Source: Gemmataceae bacterium
GTDB lineage: Bacteria > Planctomycetota > Planctomycetia > Gemmatales > Gemmataceae
Length of the DNA stretch: 64,000 nt
Reading direction: 5' to 3'
Assembly (NCBI GenBank): GCA_901538445.1
Contig: LR594585.1
Location: 1,193,500 to 1,257,499 of the forward strand
The notes beneath the pieces are model-generated. The model saw only the letters and a program-made list of their open reading frames with translations, had not been told where the DNA came from and did not search any database. Both the position numbers and the translations under genes were made by a program. Every line of letters begins with the position of its first letter. The first letter of the stretch is position 1. This document shows positions 35,310 to 44,939 of this stretch, piece after piece.

Positions 35310-36194
35310 ATGAAGGCGATCCTCCTGGCCGGCGGCAGCGGCAGCCGGCTGTACCCGCTCACCCGGTCGGTGAGCAAGCAGCTCCTGCCGGTGTACGACA
35401 AGCCGGTCATCTACTACCCGCTGTCCGTGCTCATGCTGGCCGGCATCCGGGACGTGCTGGTCATCAGCACGCCCCGCGACACCCCCCGCATCGAGGAGCT
35501 GCTCGGCGACGGGAGCCGGCTCGGGATGCGGCTCCAGTACAAGGTGCAGCCGGAGCCGGGCGGCATCGCCCAGGCGTTCGTGCTCGGGGCCGAGTTCGTC
35601 GGCACGGAACCCGTCTGCCTGGTGCTCGGCGACAACATCTTCTTCGGTCACGACCTGATGCCGCTGCTGGTCGACTCGGCCGGTCTGACCCGCGGCGCGC
35701 GGGTGTTCGCGTACCACGTCAACGACCCGGAGCGGTTCGGGGTGGTCGAGTTCGACCGCCAGTTCCGGGCGCTGAGCCTGGAGGAGAAGCCGGCGAAGCC
35801 GCGGTCGAATTGGGCCGTCACCGGGCTGTACTTCTACGACGGCCGCGTGGTCGAGATCGCGAAGGGTCTGAAGCCGTCGGCCCGGGGCGAGCTGGAGATC
35901 ACGGACGTCAACCTGCACTACCTGCGGGAAGGCACACTGACCGTCAGCCCGCTCGGCCGGGGGGTGGCGTGGCTCGACGCCGGCACGTTCGACTCGCTGC
36001 TGTCGTCGTCCCAGTTCGTGCGGACGCTCGAGGAGCGGCAGGGACTGAAGATCGCGTGCATCGAGGAGATCGCGCTGTTGAAGCGGTTCATCAACATCGA
36101 TCAGTTCGCGGCCCTCGTGGCGGGGTGCGAGAAGACCGAATACGGCCGGTACCTGGCCCGCGTCCTCAAGGAGCACCGGGCGGCCGGGGGGTGA
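35310..36194 (+). CDS. rmlA: Glucose-1-phosphate thymidylyltransferase
   Basis: A 294-residue nucleotidyltransferase that makes dTDP-glucose from dTTP and glucose-1-phosphate. The signature [11 protein letters not shown] is at 8-18, followed by [27 protein letters not shown] and [10 protein letters not shown] are the metal and sugar-binding segments, and [10 protein letters not shown] is typical of RmlA. Length matches the family (about 290). It lies downstream of rmlB with a hairpin between them, so the two steps are probably co-regulated. Confidence 0.93.
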   Translation: MKAILLAGGSGSRLYPLTRSVSKQLLPVYDKPVIYYPLSVLMLAGIRDVLVISTPRDTPRIEELLGDGSRLGMRLQYKVQPEPGGIAQAFVLGAEFVGTEPVCLVLGDNIFFGHDLMPLLVDSAGLTRGARVFAYHVNDPERFGVVEFDRQFRALSLEEKPAKPRSNWAVTGLYFYDGRVVEIAKGLKPSARGELEITDVNLHYLREGTLTVSPLGRGVAWLDAGTFDSLLSSSQFVRTLEERQGLKIACIEEIALLKRFINIDQFAALVAGCEKTEYGRYLARVLKEHRAAGG

Positions 36195-36249
36195 ACGGCG
36201 TGGCGGCCGGCGGAACGAACCGTCCGCGACGCGCCACGGTTCTGACGGG

Positions 36250-36870
36250 TCACGCGGCCGCCAGGGCTGCGTTCTCGTTGACCGCGTGGAGGAACGCCGA
36301 GAGGATGCGGCCGACGTCGTTCCGGTACATGCGGGTCGTTTCGTGGGTCACGATGGCCCCGTCGAGCCGCAGGAACTGCCAGTCCTCTCCGGTCGTCACG
36401 CAGCCGTAGACGCGGGCGTTGGGCCGCCCGTTCCGGTCGTTGAATCGCTGAGCGGCGACCATCTGGGCGACGCACTGCCCGACCCCCCCGGCGATGTCCT
36501 GTCGCTTCGCCTCGACCATGACGAACACCGGCGAGCGGATGACCGGAAGGACCGGTGCCTGCGGGGACAGGGTGAGGAGGAAATCGACCTCGCCGGACAA
36601 CCCGGCGGTCCGGTCGATGTCGAAGTTCTCGCCCGAAAAGATCGTGACCGCGTTTCCGGACAGCTCGCGGACGGCCAGGAGGATAGGCGCGACGATGAAC
36701 TCGTTCCGCGCCTTCTCGCTCTCGACCCGGAGTTGACTGCCGCGGGCGAGGAGGTCGGTCAGCCACGCGGGAACGGGCGTCGGGGCGAGCGGGGGGAACA
36801 CGCTCCCCAGAAGCACCTGGACGCCCAGGCGGGTTTCCGCGCCCAACACGTCGAACTCGGAATACGCCAT
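36250..36870 (-). CDS. Predicted PD-(D/E)XK nuclease-fold protein
   Basis: A 206-residue protein. The arrangement ARNEFIVAPILLAVRELSG, then GEVDFLLTL (Glu94, Asp96) and VFVMVEAKRQDI (Glu120, Lys122), matches the N-terminal fold of type I restriction subunits and related PD-(D/E)XK proteins. It is a stand-alone domain with no helicase or methyltransferase partner here. Its role could be nuclease or a non-catalytic DNA-binding relative. ATG 36870 gives a clean N-terminus. It lies 23 bases upstream of trxB's stop on the same strand, so trxB may be transcribed into it. Confidence 0.55.
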   Translation of the reverse strand: MAYSEFDVLGAETRLGVQVLLGSVFPPLAPTPVPAWLTDLLARGSQLRVESEKARNEFIVAPILLAVRELSGNAVTIFSGENFDIDRTAGLSGEVDFLLTLSPQAPVLPVIRSPVFVMVEAKRQDIAGGVGQCVAQMVAAQRFNDRNGRPNARVYGCVTTGEDWQFLRLDGAIVTHETTRMYRNDVGRILSAFLHAVNENAALAAA

Positions 36871-36893
36871 CGTTCGCCCCGCCCCGGTTCGGG

Positions 36894-37958
36894 TCACACC
36901 AGCCCATGATGGCCCAGGAACCGCTCGGCGTCCAGCGCGGCCATGCACCCGGTGCCGGCGGCGGAGATCGCCTGCTTGTAGTAGTCGTCGGCCACGTCGC
37001 CGGCCGCGAACACGCCCTCGACGCTCGTGTACGTCCGGCCCAGCGTCGTCCACTTGATGTACCCGGTCGGGTGCAGCTCGACCTGCCCGCCCAGGAACGC
37101 GGTGTTCGGCGTGTGCCCGATCGCCAGGAACAGCCCGGCCGCCGGCACCTCCTCCTTCTCGCCGGTCTTGTTGTTCTTGATCCGCACGCCGGTCACGCCC
37201 TTCTTGTCCTCGCCGACCACCTCATCGACCTCCGTGTGCCACCGGATGTTGATCTTCTTGTTCGACTTGGCCCGGTCCTGCATCACCTTGCTCGCCCGCA
37301 GTTCGTGCCGCCGCACCAGCAGTTGCACGTCGCTGGCGAACTTGGTGAGGTACGAAGCCTCCTCGACGGCCGAGTCGCCGCCGCCGACGACCACGATCGA
37401 CTTGTTGCGGAACCGCGGGAGCGCGCCGTCGCACACGGCGCACGCCGACACGCCCCTGTTCTTGTAGGCGTCCTCGCTGGGCAGCCCGAGGTAGTTCGCA
37501 CGCGCCCCGGTCGCGATGATGAGCGAGTGCGCCTCGGTCACCTGGCCGTCGTGAGTGGTCAGCGTGAACGGCCGCTTCGACAGGTCCAGCTTCATCACGT
37601 CCTTCGACTCGATCCGCGTGCCGGACTGCACCGCCTGCTGCCGCATCAGCGCCATCAGTTCCGGGCCGTTGATGCCGTGCGTCGGTTGCGGCTGGTCGTC
37701 GGTCACCCAGTACGGCTGGTCCTCTTCCTTCAGGGCGGTCTTGAGGTACTGCCGGGTGTCGCCGCTAGGCCACGACGGGAAGTTCTCGACCTCGGTGGTG
37801 AGGGCGAGCTGGCCGAGCGGGAGCGTCCCGTTCTCCTGGTTCTTGCGGTCGTTCGGGTTCCCCTGGAACACGAGCGGCTTGAGGTTCGCGCGGCCGGCGT
37901 AGATCGCGGCCGTCCACGCGGCGGGGCCGGAGCCGATGATGATGACGTTTTCGGGCAT
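36894..37958 (-). CDS. trxB: Thioredoxin-disulfide reductase
   Basis: A 354-residue flavoprotein that reduces thioredoxin with NADPH. The FAD motif is [16 protein letters not shown] (9-24), the redox pair is CAVC (Cys173/Cys176) followed by DG, the NADPH motif is [10 protein letters not shown], and the C-terminal [10 protein letters not shown] is typical. It is about 35-40 residues longer than the E. coli enzyme. The extra length is near residues 70-95 ([20 protein letters not shown]), between FAD-domain elements. It starts at ATG 37958 and is divergent from argA. Confidence 0.92.
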   Translation of the reverse strand: MPENVIIIGSGPAAWTAAIYAGRANLKPLVFQGNPNDRKNQENGTLPLGQLALTTEVENFPSWPSGDTRQYLKTALKEEDQPYWVTDDQPQPTHGINGPELMALMRQQAVQSGTRIESKDVMKLDLSKRPFTLTTHDGQVTEAHSLIIATGARANYLGLPSEDAYKNRGVSACAVCDGALPRFRNKSIVVVGGGDSAVEEASYLTKFASDVQLLVRRHELRASKVMQDRAKSNKKINIRWHTEVDEVVGEDKKGVTGVRIKNNKTGEKEEVPAAGLFLAIGHTPNTAFLGGQVELHPTGYIKWTTLGRTYTSVEGVFAAGDVADDYYKQAISAAGTGCMAALDAERFLGHHGLV

Positions 37959-37972
37959 GGTTCACCAGTAGT

Positions 37973-38145
37973 GGTCAGTGGGCGGTGATTAGTGGTCAGT
38001 CAGACGGAACCGACCCCCGCGGAGAGGTGTCTATCTGCTGGCTGCGACACTATTCTAGATGCTCACCGGGCAGTGTCCCATCGGCCGTGCGATGCCCGAT
38101 GATCGGAACTGTCCACTGACCACTGACCACCGGCCACCGACCACC
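37973..38145. repeat. Imperfect inverted GTGGTCAGTG repeats in the trxB-argA divergent region
   Basis: Repeats of GTGGTCAGTG-type sequence at 37973-38003 appear inverted as CCACTGACCACTGACC and similar at 38110-38145. The region holds the promoters of trxB and argA. Confidence 0.45.
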
Positions 38146-38150
38146 CCTCC

Positions 38151-39434
38151 ATGAACGAGCGCCTCACCCACTTCCGCGAGATCCTGCGGTACGTGCCCCG
38201 GTTCCGCGACCGGGTGTTCGTGATCGCCGTCGACGGCGCGGTCGTGGAGGACGACAACTTCCCGAACCTGCTCCTCGACATCGCGCTGCTGCGGAGCCTC
38301 AGCATCCGGGTGGTGCTGGTCCACGGGGCGGCGCACCAGGTCCGCAAGGCGGCCGAGCAGATCAAGCTCGTCCCGTCCGACCTCGACGGCACCGGGATCA
38401 CCGACAAGGACACGCTCCAGGTGGCGATCAGCGCCGCCAACCGGGTCACCCACGAGATCCTCGAGGGGCTCTCCGCCAACGACCTGCGGGCGGCGTGCCC
38501 GAACGCGCTGGTCGCGCACCCGGCCGGCATCCTCGGCGGGGTCGATCACTTGTTCACCGGCAAGGTCGAGCGGGTGGACGTGGCGCTGCTCGGCACGCTC
38601 CTGGAGCACGACATCGTGCCGGTGATCCCGCCCATCGGCATCAACGGCACCGGCAGCTCGTTCCGGCTGAACTCGGACGCGGTCGCGGTCGAGGTCGCGA
38701 AGGCGCTGCGGGCCGTCAAGCTCGTGTACCTGAACACCGAGGGCGGCGTGCCCGGCCCGCACGGGGTGGTCCGGCAGATGACCGTGCAGGAGGCCGAGGC
38801 GTTCCTGAAGCGGCACCGGCCCGAAATGACCAGGGAGAGCGCCACCAAGCTCGCGCACGCGGTCCGGGCCTGCAAGGAGGGGGTGGAGCGGGTCCACATC
38901 ATCGACGGCCGCGAGCAGGAGGGGCTCCTCGGCGAGGTGTTCTCGAACGAGGGCATCGGCACCCTGGTGTACGCCAACGAGTACCAGTCGATCCGCCCGG
39001 CCCAGAAGAAGGACGTGCGGGCCGTGTTCGGGCTGATCCAGCAGGGGGTCGAGAACGACGAGCTGGTGAAGCGGAAGCGGGTGGACCTGGAGAAGGTGAT
39101 CGGCGACTACTTCGTGTTCGAGGTGGACCGGAACCCGGTCGCGTGCGCGGCGCTGCACGTGTACCCCGAGCAAAACATGGGGGAACTGGCGAGCCTGTAC
39201 GTGGACGACCGGTACGAGAACCAGGGGATCGGTGGGAAGCTGATCCGGTACGCCGAGACCCTGGCCCGGTCGAAGGGGCTGGCGACGCTGTTCTGCCTGT
39301 CGACGCAGGCGGTGCCGTACTTCGTCCACCGCGGGTTCGCCGTCGGCACGCCCGACGACCTCCCGCCGGCCCGCCGCGAGAAGTACGAGCAGAGCGGCCG
39401 CAAGTCGGCCGTGCTGGTCAAGCCGCTGGGGTGA
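38151..39434 (+). CDS. argA: Amino-acid N-acetyltransferase (N-acetylglutamate synthase)
   Basis: A 427-residue ArgA-type enzyme: an acetylglutamate-kinase-like domain (about 20-285, with VVLVHGAAHQVRKA and GTGSSFRLNSDAVAVEVAKAL) fused to a GNAT acetyltransferase domain (about 290-427, with LYVDDRYENQGIGGKLIRYA). It acetylates glutamate in the first step of arginine biosynthesis. The architecture and length match the classic ArgA. ATG 38151 is the family start. No other arg genes are in the window. Confidence 0.88.
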   Translation: MNERLTHFREILRYVPRFRDRVFVIAVDGAVVEDDNFPNLLLDIALLRSLSIRVVLVHGAAHQVRKAAEQIKLVPSDLDGTGITDKDTLQVAISAANRVTHEILEGLSANDLRAACPNALVAHPAGILGGVDHLFTGKVERVDVALLGTLLEHDIVPVIPPIGINGTGSSFRLNSDAVAVEVAKALRAVKLVYLNTEGGVPGPHGVVRQMTVQEAEAFLKRHRPEMTRESATKLAHAVRACKEGVERVHIIDGREQEGLLGEVFSNEGIGTLVYANEYQSIRPAQKKDVRAVFGLIQQGVENDELVKRKRVDLEKVIGDYFVFEVDRNPVACAALHVYPEQNMGELASLYVDDRYENQGIGGKLIRYAETLARSKGLATLFCLSTQAVPYFVHRGFAVGTPDDLPPARREKYEQSGRKSAVLVKPLG

Positions 39435-39450
39435 GGCGCGGGAACTCTTG

Positions 39451-39513
39451 GCGAGCCGCCCCGGTCACGGGGCGGGTGAGCAACACCTGCCCCGTGACCG
39501 GGGCGGCTCGCCC
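39451..39513. terminator. Perfect 24-bp hairpin between convergent genes
   Basis: Arms 39451-39474 and 39490-39513 pair perfectly (GGCGAGCCGCCCC... with ...GGGGCGGCTCGCC) around a 15-base loop. It lies between the stops of argA and the convergent gene at 39539, so it probably terminates both. It lacks a T-run. Confidence 0.65.
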
Positions 39514-39538
39514 GGCAATCGATTTTGGGCAATCCCTA

Positions 39539-42500
39539 TCACTTCCGGTCGGCGCGGAACTCGAGCAGGCCCATGCCCTCGGGCCGCGGGGCGTCGGCGG
39601 CCGGGCCGTTCCAGGTCTGCACGCCCTTCCCGGGCACCACGCGGGTCACGTTCGCGGCCCACATCTTCCCGTGCGACGGCTTGTCGCCGGTCAGTTCGGT
39701 GAGCGGGATCGCGAGTTCCGCGGTCCACCCGGTGTCGGTCGAGTGGAACGCCGCGAAGTACTTCGGGTTCCACGTCTTGTCGCCCCAGCAATCCTCGGCC
39801 AGGCACCCGCGGTGGTCGACCTGGAACCGGTAGTACGTCTGGTAATCGCGGTCGAGGTCGAGCATCACGTCCACGCGGTCTCGGCCGGTCATGTCCGCGT
39901 CGCGGGTCCGCTTGTCGACCGGAGGCACCTTCATGCCGACGGGGTGCTGGCACGACACGGTGACGTAGAGGAAGTTCTCGTCGTAGGCGAGCTTCGCCTC
40001 GGTCTTGAAGTCCCTGGCGAATGCCTTTTTCTCGTCTCCGCGGTCGTCGTCGGTGGTGACCGGGGCGAGCGGCAGCGGCTTGGCGTCCTGCCAGCAGGCG
40101 TCGTCGGCCTTGCCGTCGAGCAGCGGTCGCGTCTCGGTGTTGCGGCAGGTGCCGACGTGCTTGGGCGGAGTGCCGATGAGGCTGCGGTCGGTCATCCACA
40201 ACTCCGCCGCGAGGCAGTCGCGCCACGGGTCGGTGCCGGGCGGAGAGGTGGCGGCCCCGGGGGTGTTCTTGAAGTAGTCGCGGACGAACGTGACCGCGTC
40301 GGCGTGCCGGCCGACTTGCCGGCGGGCGGCGAGGAAGCACAGCCACGACGCCGGGTCGCGCGAGTACACCGGCCCGAGCGCGAGGAGCTTCGGCTCCAGG
40401 TCGATGCACGACTGGTGCCACTTGATGACCGCCTCGGGGCTGTACACGCGGTACACGTCCTCCTGCACTACCGCCGCGGTCCGGTTCTGTACCGTGCCGC
40501 CGGCGGGCATGACCTTGCTGCCGGTGCCGAGGTCCTCGAACGACACGTTTTTGACGAGCATCTTCTGCTGGATCTCGGTGCGGCGGCGGGCCTCCGTACT
40601 CGCGTGGTAGCGGACGAGCCAGCGGTAGCCCTCGATCGCGAGCGGGTGCCCGGGGTACTGCGTGGCGAGGAGGCCGTACACCTCGCGGGCCTCGGCCCAC
40701 TTGCCCTCGCGGGCGAACCGCGTGGCGACGGCGAACGCGGTGCGGGCGGCGGTGTCGTCCGGCATCTTCTTCAACTCGACGCCGAGCAGCCCCATGACCT
40801 TGTCGGCCCCGGCGAACTCGGGGTCGCTCACCGTGGCGAGCGATTCGAGCCGCCGCCGCGACTGCGACGCCTTCTTCGCTTCCTCCATCGCGACCGGGTC
40901 GAGCTTCACGCTCGCCTCGGGCCGGCGGGCTGCACCGCCCCACGCGAGCGAGACGCCCTGCATCAGAGCGGCGTGCTTGTCGGCCCCTTCGAGCCGGTGC
41001 GCCACCAGCGTGAAGCACCGGCGATCGACGCTGGCGGCATCGTCGGCCAGCACACGGATTGCCGGCTCGGCGAAGTCCTTCGGCGAGTCGGAGAGCGCGG
41101 TCGAGTAGATCGACTGGTCGAGGAACACCTGCTGCTTCTTGGCCGGGTTGGACAGCGCGTACAGCTTCTTCGCGGCCCACGGCTTCAGGCCGAGCGTGGT
41201 GATCTGTTCCGGGAACGCCTCGGGGTCGGCCGCTTTGGCGAACGCTTCTTTGGCGGTGTGCAACGCGAGCGCGTCGGCAGCCAGGCCGTCGACTTCGATC
41301 ACGTCCGCGAGGATCACTTCCGGCTGCCACGTGCGGATCGCGCACACGGCCTGCCGCAGCAGTTGCTCGGCGGCCTTCCCGCCGTGCTTGCGGTCCCAGG
41401 TCGCCATGAGGTCGCGTGGCGGGAGCCCGGCGGCGTGCGCCGCGACCGGGAACGCCCAGTTCACGTCGCCGGCCGCCCCGCCCGCGAGCCGCATCGCCTG
41501 CCGCAGCCGCATCGCGTCGCCGGCGCGCTTCGGGTCGCTCGTGGCGCTGTCGGCGCACATCAGGCCGACCGACGCGCAGAGGTAGCCTTCGCCGAGGCCG
41601 AGGGTGGAGACGACGTCGAGCGGCACGGCCCGGTGCGAGGCGGTGAGGCACAGCACCGCGGCCCGCTGGCCGCCGGCGCGCTGGGTCGCCCACGTCTTGC
41701 CGCCGTCGGTGGTGCCGAAGATGCACCCGAGGTCGCCGGTCATCCAGCCGACCTTGTCGGTGAGGAAGTACACGCCGTTGATCGGCACCTTCACCTCGGT
41801 CTTCTGCACCTCCCACGTCTTCCCGGCGTCGCCGCTGTGCAGCACGACGCCGCCCGGCTTGCCGGCGACCCACACGTGCGGGCCGAAGCACGCGACCGCC
41901 CGGAAGTCGCACGCCGCGAGCGCCGCGGGCGGCAGGCCGAGGTTCACGAAGCCCCACGTCTTACCGCCGTCGGTGCTGGACAGCACGGCCCCGCCATCGC
42001 CGGCCGCGTAGGCCGTCGCGCTGGTGAGCCCGGCGGACCCGCTGATGGCGACCGCGTGAACCGACCGCCCGGCGAGCGGGTCGAGTTCCGCCTCGCGGTA
42101 CGTGCCCTCGGGGCTCACCACGCCCACGTGACTCCACGCGCCGGTGACGACGCCGGTCCGCACGCCGGGGAAGAAGTCGACGCCGCGACACGACGGGAGC
42201 TTCGCGCCGGTGACCGGCCGCCACGTCTTCCCGGCGTCGGCGGTGGTGAACATGCCACTGGGGAAGGCGTCGCTGCCGTCGCCGCACAGGAACCCGTTCT
42301 TCTCGTCGAAGAACCGCACCGCGTTGAGGCCGGGCAGCACGTTCATGCCGACCTCCTCCCACGAGATGCCGCCGTCGGTGGTGCGGAGCATCACGCCCAC
42401 CGACCCGGCCCCGCACGGGGACTCGACGCGGCCGACGGCCCACCCGGTGTAAGGGGTGAGGAAGTGGACGCCGCGGAGGCTGGCGCGTGTGCCGGTCTTC

Positions 42501-42697
42501 TGGCGCTCCCAAGTCTTGCCGCCGTCGATGGAGTGCCACACGACGCCATCGTCGCCGACGGCCCAGCCCTCGCTCGCGTCGATGAACTGCACCGCGTGGA
42601 CGCCCGCGTCGGCGAACGGCACGGCGGGCTGTGCGGAGGCGTGGGCGGCGGCGGCGATGAGGACCGCCGCCGCGACCGGGAATCGGAGGTGTCGCAT
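39539..42697 (-). CDS. Secreted Asp-box (BNR/Ycf48-like) repeat protein with CBM9-like C-terminus
   Basis: A 1052-residue protein. The signal peptide (MRHLRFPVAAAVLIAAAAHA) ends near residue 22. The N-terminal half has at least six Asp-box repeats (IDGGKTWE, TDGGISWE, ADAGKTWR, TDGGKTWG, GDAGKTWE, TDGGKTWA) that form a beta-propeller as in Ycf48/BNR proteins. A helical, TPR-like middle follows. The C-terminus (LLDGKADDACWQDAKPLPLA to MGLLEFRADRK) is a carbohydrate-binding-module-9-like domain with a DRVDVMLDLDRDYQ segment. It is probably periplasmic or exported and may bind glycans. The substrate is not known. Confidence 0.75.
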   Translation of the reverse strand: MRHLRFPVAAAVLIAAAAHASAQPAVPFADAGVHAVQFIDASEGWAVGDDGVVWHSIDGGKTWERQKTGTRASLRGVHFLTPYTGWAVGRVESPCGAGSVGVMLRTTDGGISWEEVGMNVLPGLNAVRFFDEKNGFLCGDGSDAFPSGMFTTADAGKTWRPVTGAKLPSCRGVDFFPGVRTGVVTGAWSHVGVVSPEGTYREAELDPLAGRSVHAVAISGSAGLTSATAYAAGDGGAVLSSTDGGKTWGFVNLGLPPAALAACDFRAVACFGPHVWVAGKPGGVVLHSGDAGKTWEVQKTEVKVPINGVYFLTDKVGWMTGDLGCIFGTTDGGKTWATQRAGGQRAAVLCLTASHRAVPLDVVSTLGLGEGYLCASVGLMCADSATSDPKRAGDAMRLRQAMRLAGGAAGDVNWAFPVAAHAAGLPPRDLMATWDRKHGGKAAEQLLRQAVCAIRTWQPEVILADVIEVDGLAADALALHTAKEAFAKAADPEAFPEQITTLGLKPWAAKKLYALSNPAKKQQVFLDQSIYSTALSDSPKDFAEPAIRVLADDAASVDRRCFTLVAHRLEGADKHAALMQGVSLAWGGAARRPEASVKLDPVAMEEAKKASQSRRRLESLATVSDPEFAGADKVMGLLGVELKKMPDDTAARTAFAVATRFAREGKWAEAREVYGLLATQYPGHPLAIEGYRWLVRYHASTEARRRTEIQQKMLVKNVSFEDLGTGSKVMPAGGTVQNRTAAVVQEDVYRVYSPEAVIKWHQSCIDLEPKLLALGPVYSRDPASWLCFLAARRQVGRHADAVTFVRDYFKNTPGAATSPPGTDPWRDCLAAELWMTDRSLIGTPPKHVGTCRNTETRPLLDGKADDACWQDAKPLPLAPVTTDDDRGDEKKAFARDFKTEAKLAYDENFLYVTVSCQHPVGMKVPPVDKRTRDADMTGRDRVDVMLDLDRDYQTYYRFQVDHRGCLAEDCWGDKTWNPKYFAAFHSTDTGWTAELAIPLTELTGDKPSHGKMWAANVTRVVPGKGVQTWNGPAADAPRPEGMGLLEFRADRK

Positions 42698-42892
42698 GCC
42701 TTCTCCTCGATGTCTGCCGGCCGCACCCGGGGACGGGGCGCGGCCTCAGACCCGGGGTCATAGGCAAACCCGGCAAGAAGTACCAGCCGAGTTTCGCGGG
42801 GCCGGGGGGAGGGGTTGCCCGAGGCGCATCGTTCGAAGATGATCGACCTTGGGTCGACGAACGAGTTACGGCAACCGAGGCGGGTTCGATCG

Positions 42893-43264
42893 ATGCGAAC
42901 AGCTACGTTGTGGAAGCAGTCCGCGCTGATACTCCTTGCCGCCGGATACGGCCTCTTCATTGTGGAGTCCAACGTAAGCGACCCGCGCGTATGCCCGTAC
43001 CGAGTTCACGACTGGACCGTCGCGGGGCCAGGGGGAGAGTACGGCATCATCGAGATGGGTTACATGCCTTCGGGACGGCTCCCGAGTCTCACGGATTCGA
43101 GTATTGCTGTTGGCCCGCTGAGGAGCTTCAGCCTACTCAAGGGCTTACTCAGAACGTCGATTGTGCTGTTGATGATGGTGGCGCTTGGGTTGGTTTGGCG
43201 TCGCAAGCCCACACCTTTGCAGTGGGACACACTGGAAAGAGGAGAGCGCCCGTGCGGAAGCTAA
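42893..43264 (+). CDS. Small membrane protein, unknown
   Basis: 123 residues from ATG 42893. There are two hydrophobic segments (ALILLAAGYGLFIV near the N-terminus, TSIVLLMMVALGLVW near the C-terminus) around a soluble loop of about 75 residues (DPRVCPYRVHDWTVAG...), which suggests a two-pass protein. The family is not recognised. It overlaps the next small gene by 13 bases. Confidence 0.5.
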   Translation: MRTATLWKQSALILLAAGYGLFIVESNVSDPRVCPYRVHDWTVAGPGGEYGIIEMGYMPSGRLPSLTDSSIAVGPLRSFSLLKGLLRTSIVLLMMVALGLVWRRKPTPLQWDTLERGERPCGS

Positions 43265-43425
43265 CTTTTGAACAGTTCGGCAACGACCGGCTCAGCCGTC
43301 AAGAGCGCGTTGAACTGCTCGGACTCATCTGGGACAGCCTCCCTGACGATGCGCCGTTCACGCCGCCTGCGTCGCACATTGAAGAGTTGGAGCGGCGAAT
43401 CGCCGCCGCTGACGCCGATCCCTGA
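43252..43425 (+). CDS. Putative addiction-module component (orphan antitoxin-like)
   Basis: 57 residues from GTG 43252 with GAGGAG upstream. KLTFEQFGNDRLSRQERVEL, then LGLIWDSLPDD, fits the short helical addiction-module component family (Pfam Unstab_antitox), normally paired with a RelE-type toxin. No toxin follows; the next gene is a Memo-family protein, so it is an orphan. It could regulate a toxin encoded elsewhere or be a relic. It overlaps the upstream membrane-protein gene. Confidence 0.6.
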   Translation: MRKLTFEQFGNDRLSRQERVELLGLIWDSLPDDAPFTPPASHIEELERRIAAADADP

Positions 43426-43492
43426 GCCGCCGAGCCGTGGGAAGATGTTCTGGCTCGACTCACGACGCGCTCCTGAAGGTGTCCCGATGGAT

Positions 43493-43574
43493 TTTGGCGA
43501 GCAGTGAACGTGAGTCCCCCGGTGTGCGGCCACTGGCGGTTCTACCGGGGGACTCACGTCCCCCGCTCGCCAAG
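43493..43574. repeat. MITE/REP-like inverted repeat, family A copy 2
   Basis: Left arm 43493-43522 and right arm 43545-43574, mismatched near the left outer end, share the CCGGGGGAC...ACGTCCCC...GCTCGCCAAG sequence of copy 1. The loop includes the same GGC...GGTTCT core. Intergenic. Confidence 0.75.
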
Positions 43575-43682
43575 ACAACGAAAGTCGCAGGCGCTCTCCA
43601 CTACTCATTGCACACACTTCTCGCCCTGCACTCAGCGGCTTACAATCGGGTGTCGCCCGCGTCCGCCGTCCGGGGTCCGCAC

Positions 43683-44939
43683 ATGCCGACTGGTGATCGC
43701 CCCAAGCTCCGCGACAACCTCGGGGCGGAGCCGCACGAGGACGGCAACTTCGTCATCTACGACCCGCTGCGAATCGGCCGGCCGGTCGTGCTGTCGCCGC
43801 TCGCCGCCGAGATCGCACAGCGGTTCGACGGCGACGCGACCGTACCGGAGATCGTCGCGGCGCTGAAGGCCGAGTTCGCCAACGCCCAGGTGAGCGTCGA
43901 AGCCGTCGCGGGGCTTGTCGAGGCGCTGGACGACGCCTCGCTGCTCGACTCGCCGAAGCTCCGCGCCCGCTTCGAGGGGCCGGTCCGCACCCCCGTGTGC
44001 TTCGACCTGGACGCCGACCCCGCCCCGCTGCGGGCGCAGCTCACCGAGCTGTTCACCGCACCCGGCGGTGCGGGGATGCCCGAGGTTGGCGAAGAAAAAG
44101 ACCGCCGGGATAAACCCGGCGGCTCGAAAGGCGAAGGGGTCTCGAAAGGCAAACGTGACAAATTGCGGGCGGTACTCGCGCCGCACATGGACTACACCCG
44201 CGGCAACGTCACCTACGGGCACGCCTTCGCGGAACTCATCCGCAACACCGACGCCCGCGTGTTCGTGATCGTCGCCACGTCGCACTACTCGGGCCACCGG
44301 TTCACGCTCACGCGGCAGAATTTCGCCACGCCGTTCGGCGTGGTCGAGACGGACCAGGACTACGTCACCCGCATCGTCGACCACTACGGCGAGGGGCTGT
44401 TCGACGACCCGCTCGCGCACGTCCCGGAGCACTCGATCGAACTCGAAGCGGTGCTGCTCCAGTTCCTGCTCGCGGGCCGCCGGCCGTTCAAGATCGTTCC
44501 GCTGCTCACCGGCTCGCTCAACGACCACGTCCGCAAGAAGTCCGACCCGGCGAGCGGCGGCGACCTGTCGCGTATGGTCGCAGCGCTGCGAGCGGCCGAG
44601 GCCGCGTGCAATGAGCCGGTGTGCTACCTCATCAGCGGCGACCTCGCGCACATCGGGCCGAAGTTCGGCGACAAGAGAAAGGCCGAAGGCGCGTGGCTGG
44701 TCGAGAGCCGCGAAAAGGACGCCGCGATTCTCAAAGCGCTCGAATCCGCGAGCGCAAGCGCGTTCTTCAACGAGATCGCGTCCGAGCAGGACAGGCGGCG
44801 CATCTGCGGGCTGACGCCGACGTGGCTGACGTTGGAGTTGACGAAGCCGCGGGTCGGGAAGGTGCTGAACTACCAGCAGTTCGTTCACCCGCAGGGCAAG
44901 GAGAGCGTGAGCTTCGCCGCCGCCGCGTTCTATGGCTGA
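43683..44939 (+). CDS. Memo-family (AmmeMemoRadiSam B) protein with N-terminal PqqD-like domain
   Basis: 418 residues from ATG 43683. The C-terminal half is the Memo fold: APHMDYTRGNVTYGHAFAEL, TSHYSGHRFTLT, HSIELEAVLLQFLLAGRRPF and SGDLAHIGPKFG carry the conserved His/Asp residues around the active-site pocket. Residues about 20-100 (YDPLRIGRPVVLSPLAAEIA, then QRFDGDATVPEIVAALKAEF) look like the winged-helix PqqD/RRE fold. This N-terminal fusion differs from the bare Memo domain, and a variable linker joins the halves. Memo proteins occur with AMMECR1 and radical-SAM proteins, but no partner is in the window, so the function is open. Confidence 0.7.
   Translation: MPTGDRPKLRDNLGAEPHEDGNFVIYDPLRIGRPVVLSPLAAEIAQRFDGDATVPEIVAALKAEFANAQVSVEAVAGLVEALDDASLLDSPKLRARFEGPVRTPVCFDLDADPAPLRAQLTELFTAPGGAGMPEVGEEKDRRDKPGGSKGEGVSKGKRDKLRAVLAPHMDYTRGNVTYGHAFAELIRNTDARVFVIVATSHYSGHRFTLTRQNFATPFGVVETDQDYVTRIVDHYGEGLFDDPLAHVPEHSIELEAVLLQFLLAGRRPFKIVPLLTGSLNDHVRKKSDPASGGDLSRMVAALRAAEAACNEPVCYLISGDLAHIGPKFGDKRKAEGAWLVESREKDAAILKALESASASAFFNEIASEQDRRRICGLTPTWLTLELTKPRVGKVLNYQQFVHPQGKESVSFAAAAFYG

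Noticed and set aside
38495-42763. 1422-codon plus-strand open frame
   Set aside because: It overlaps argA in another frame and then runs antisense to the Asp-box protein; composition is non-protein-like.
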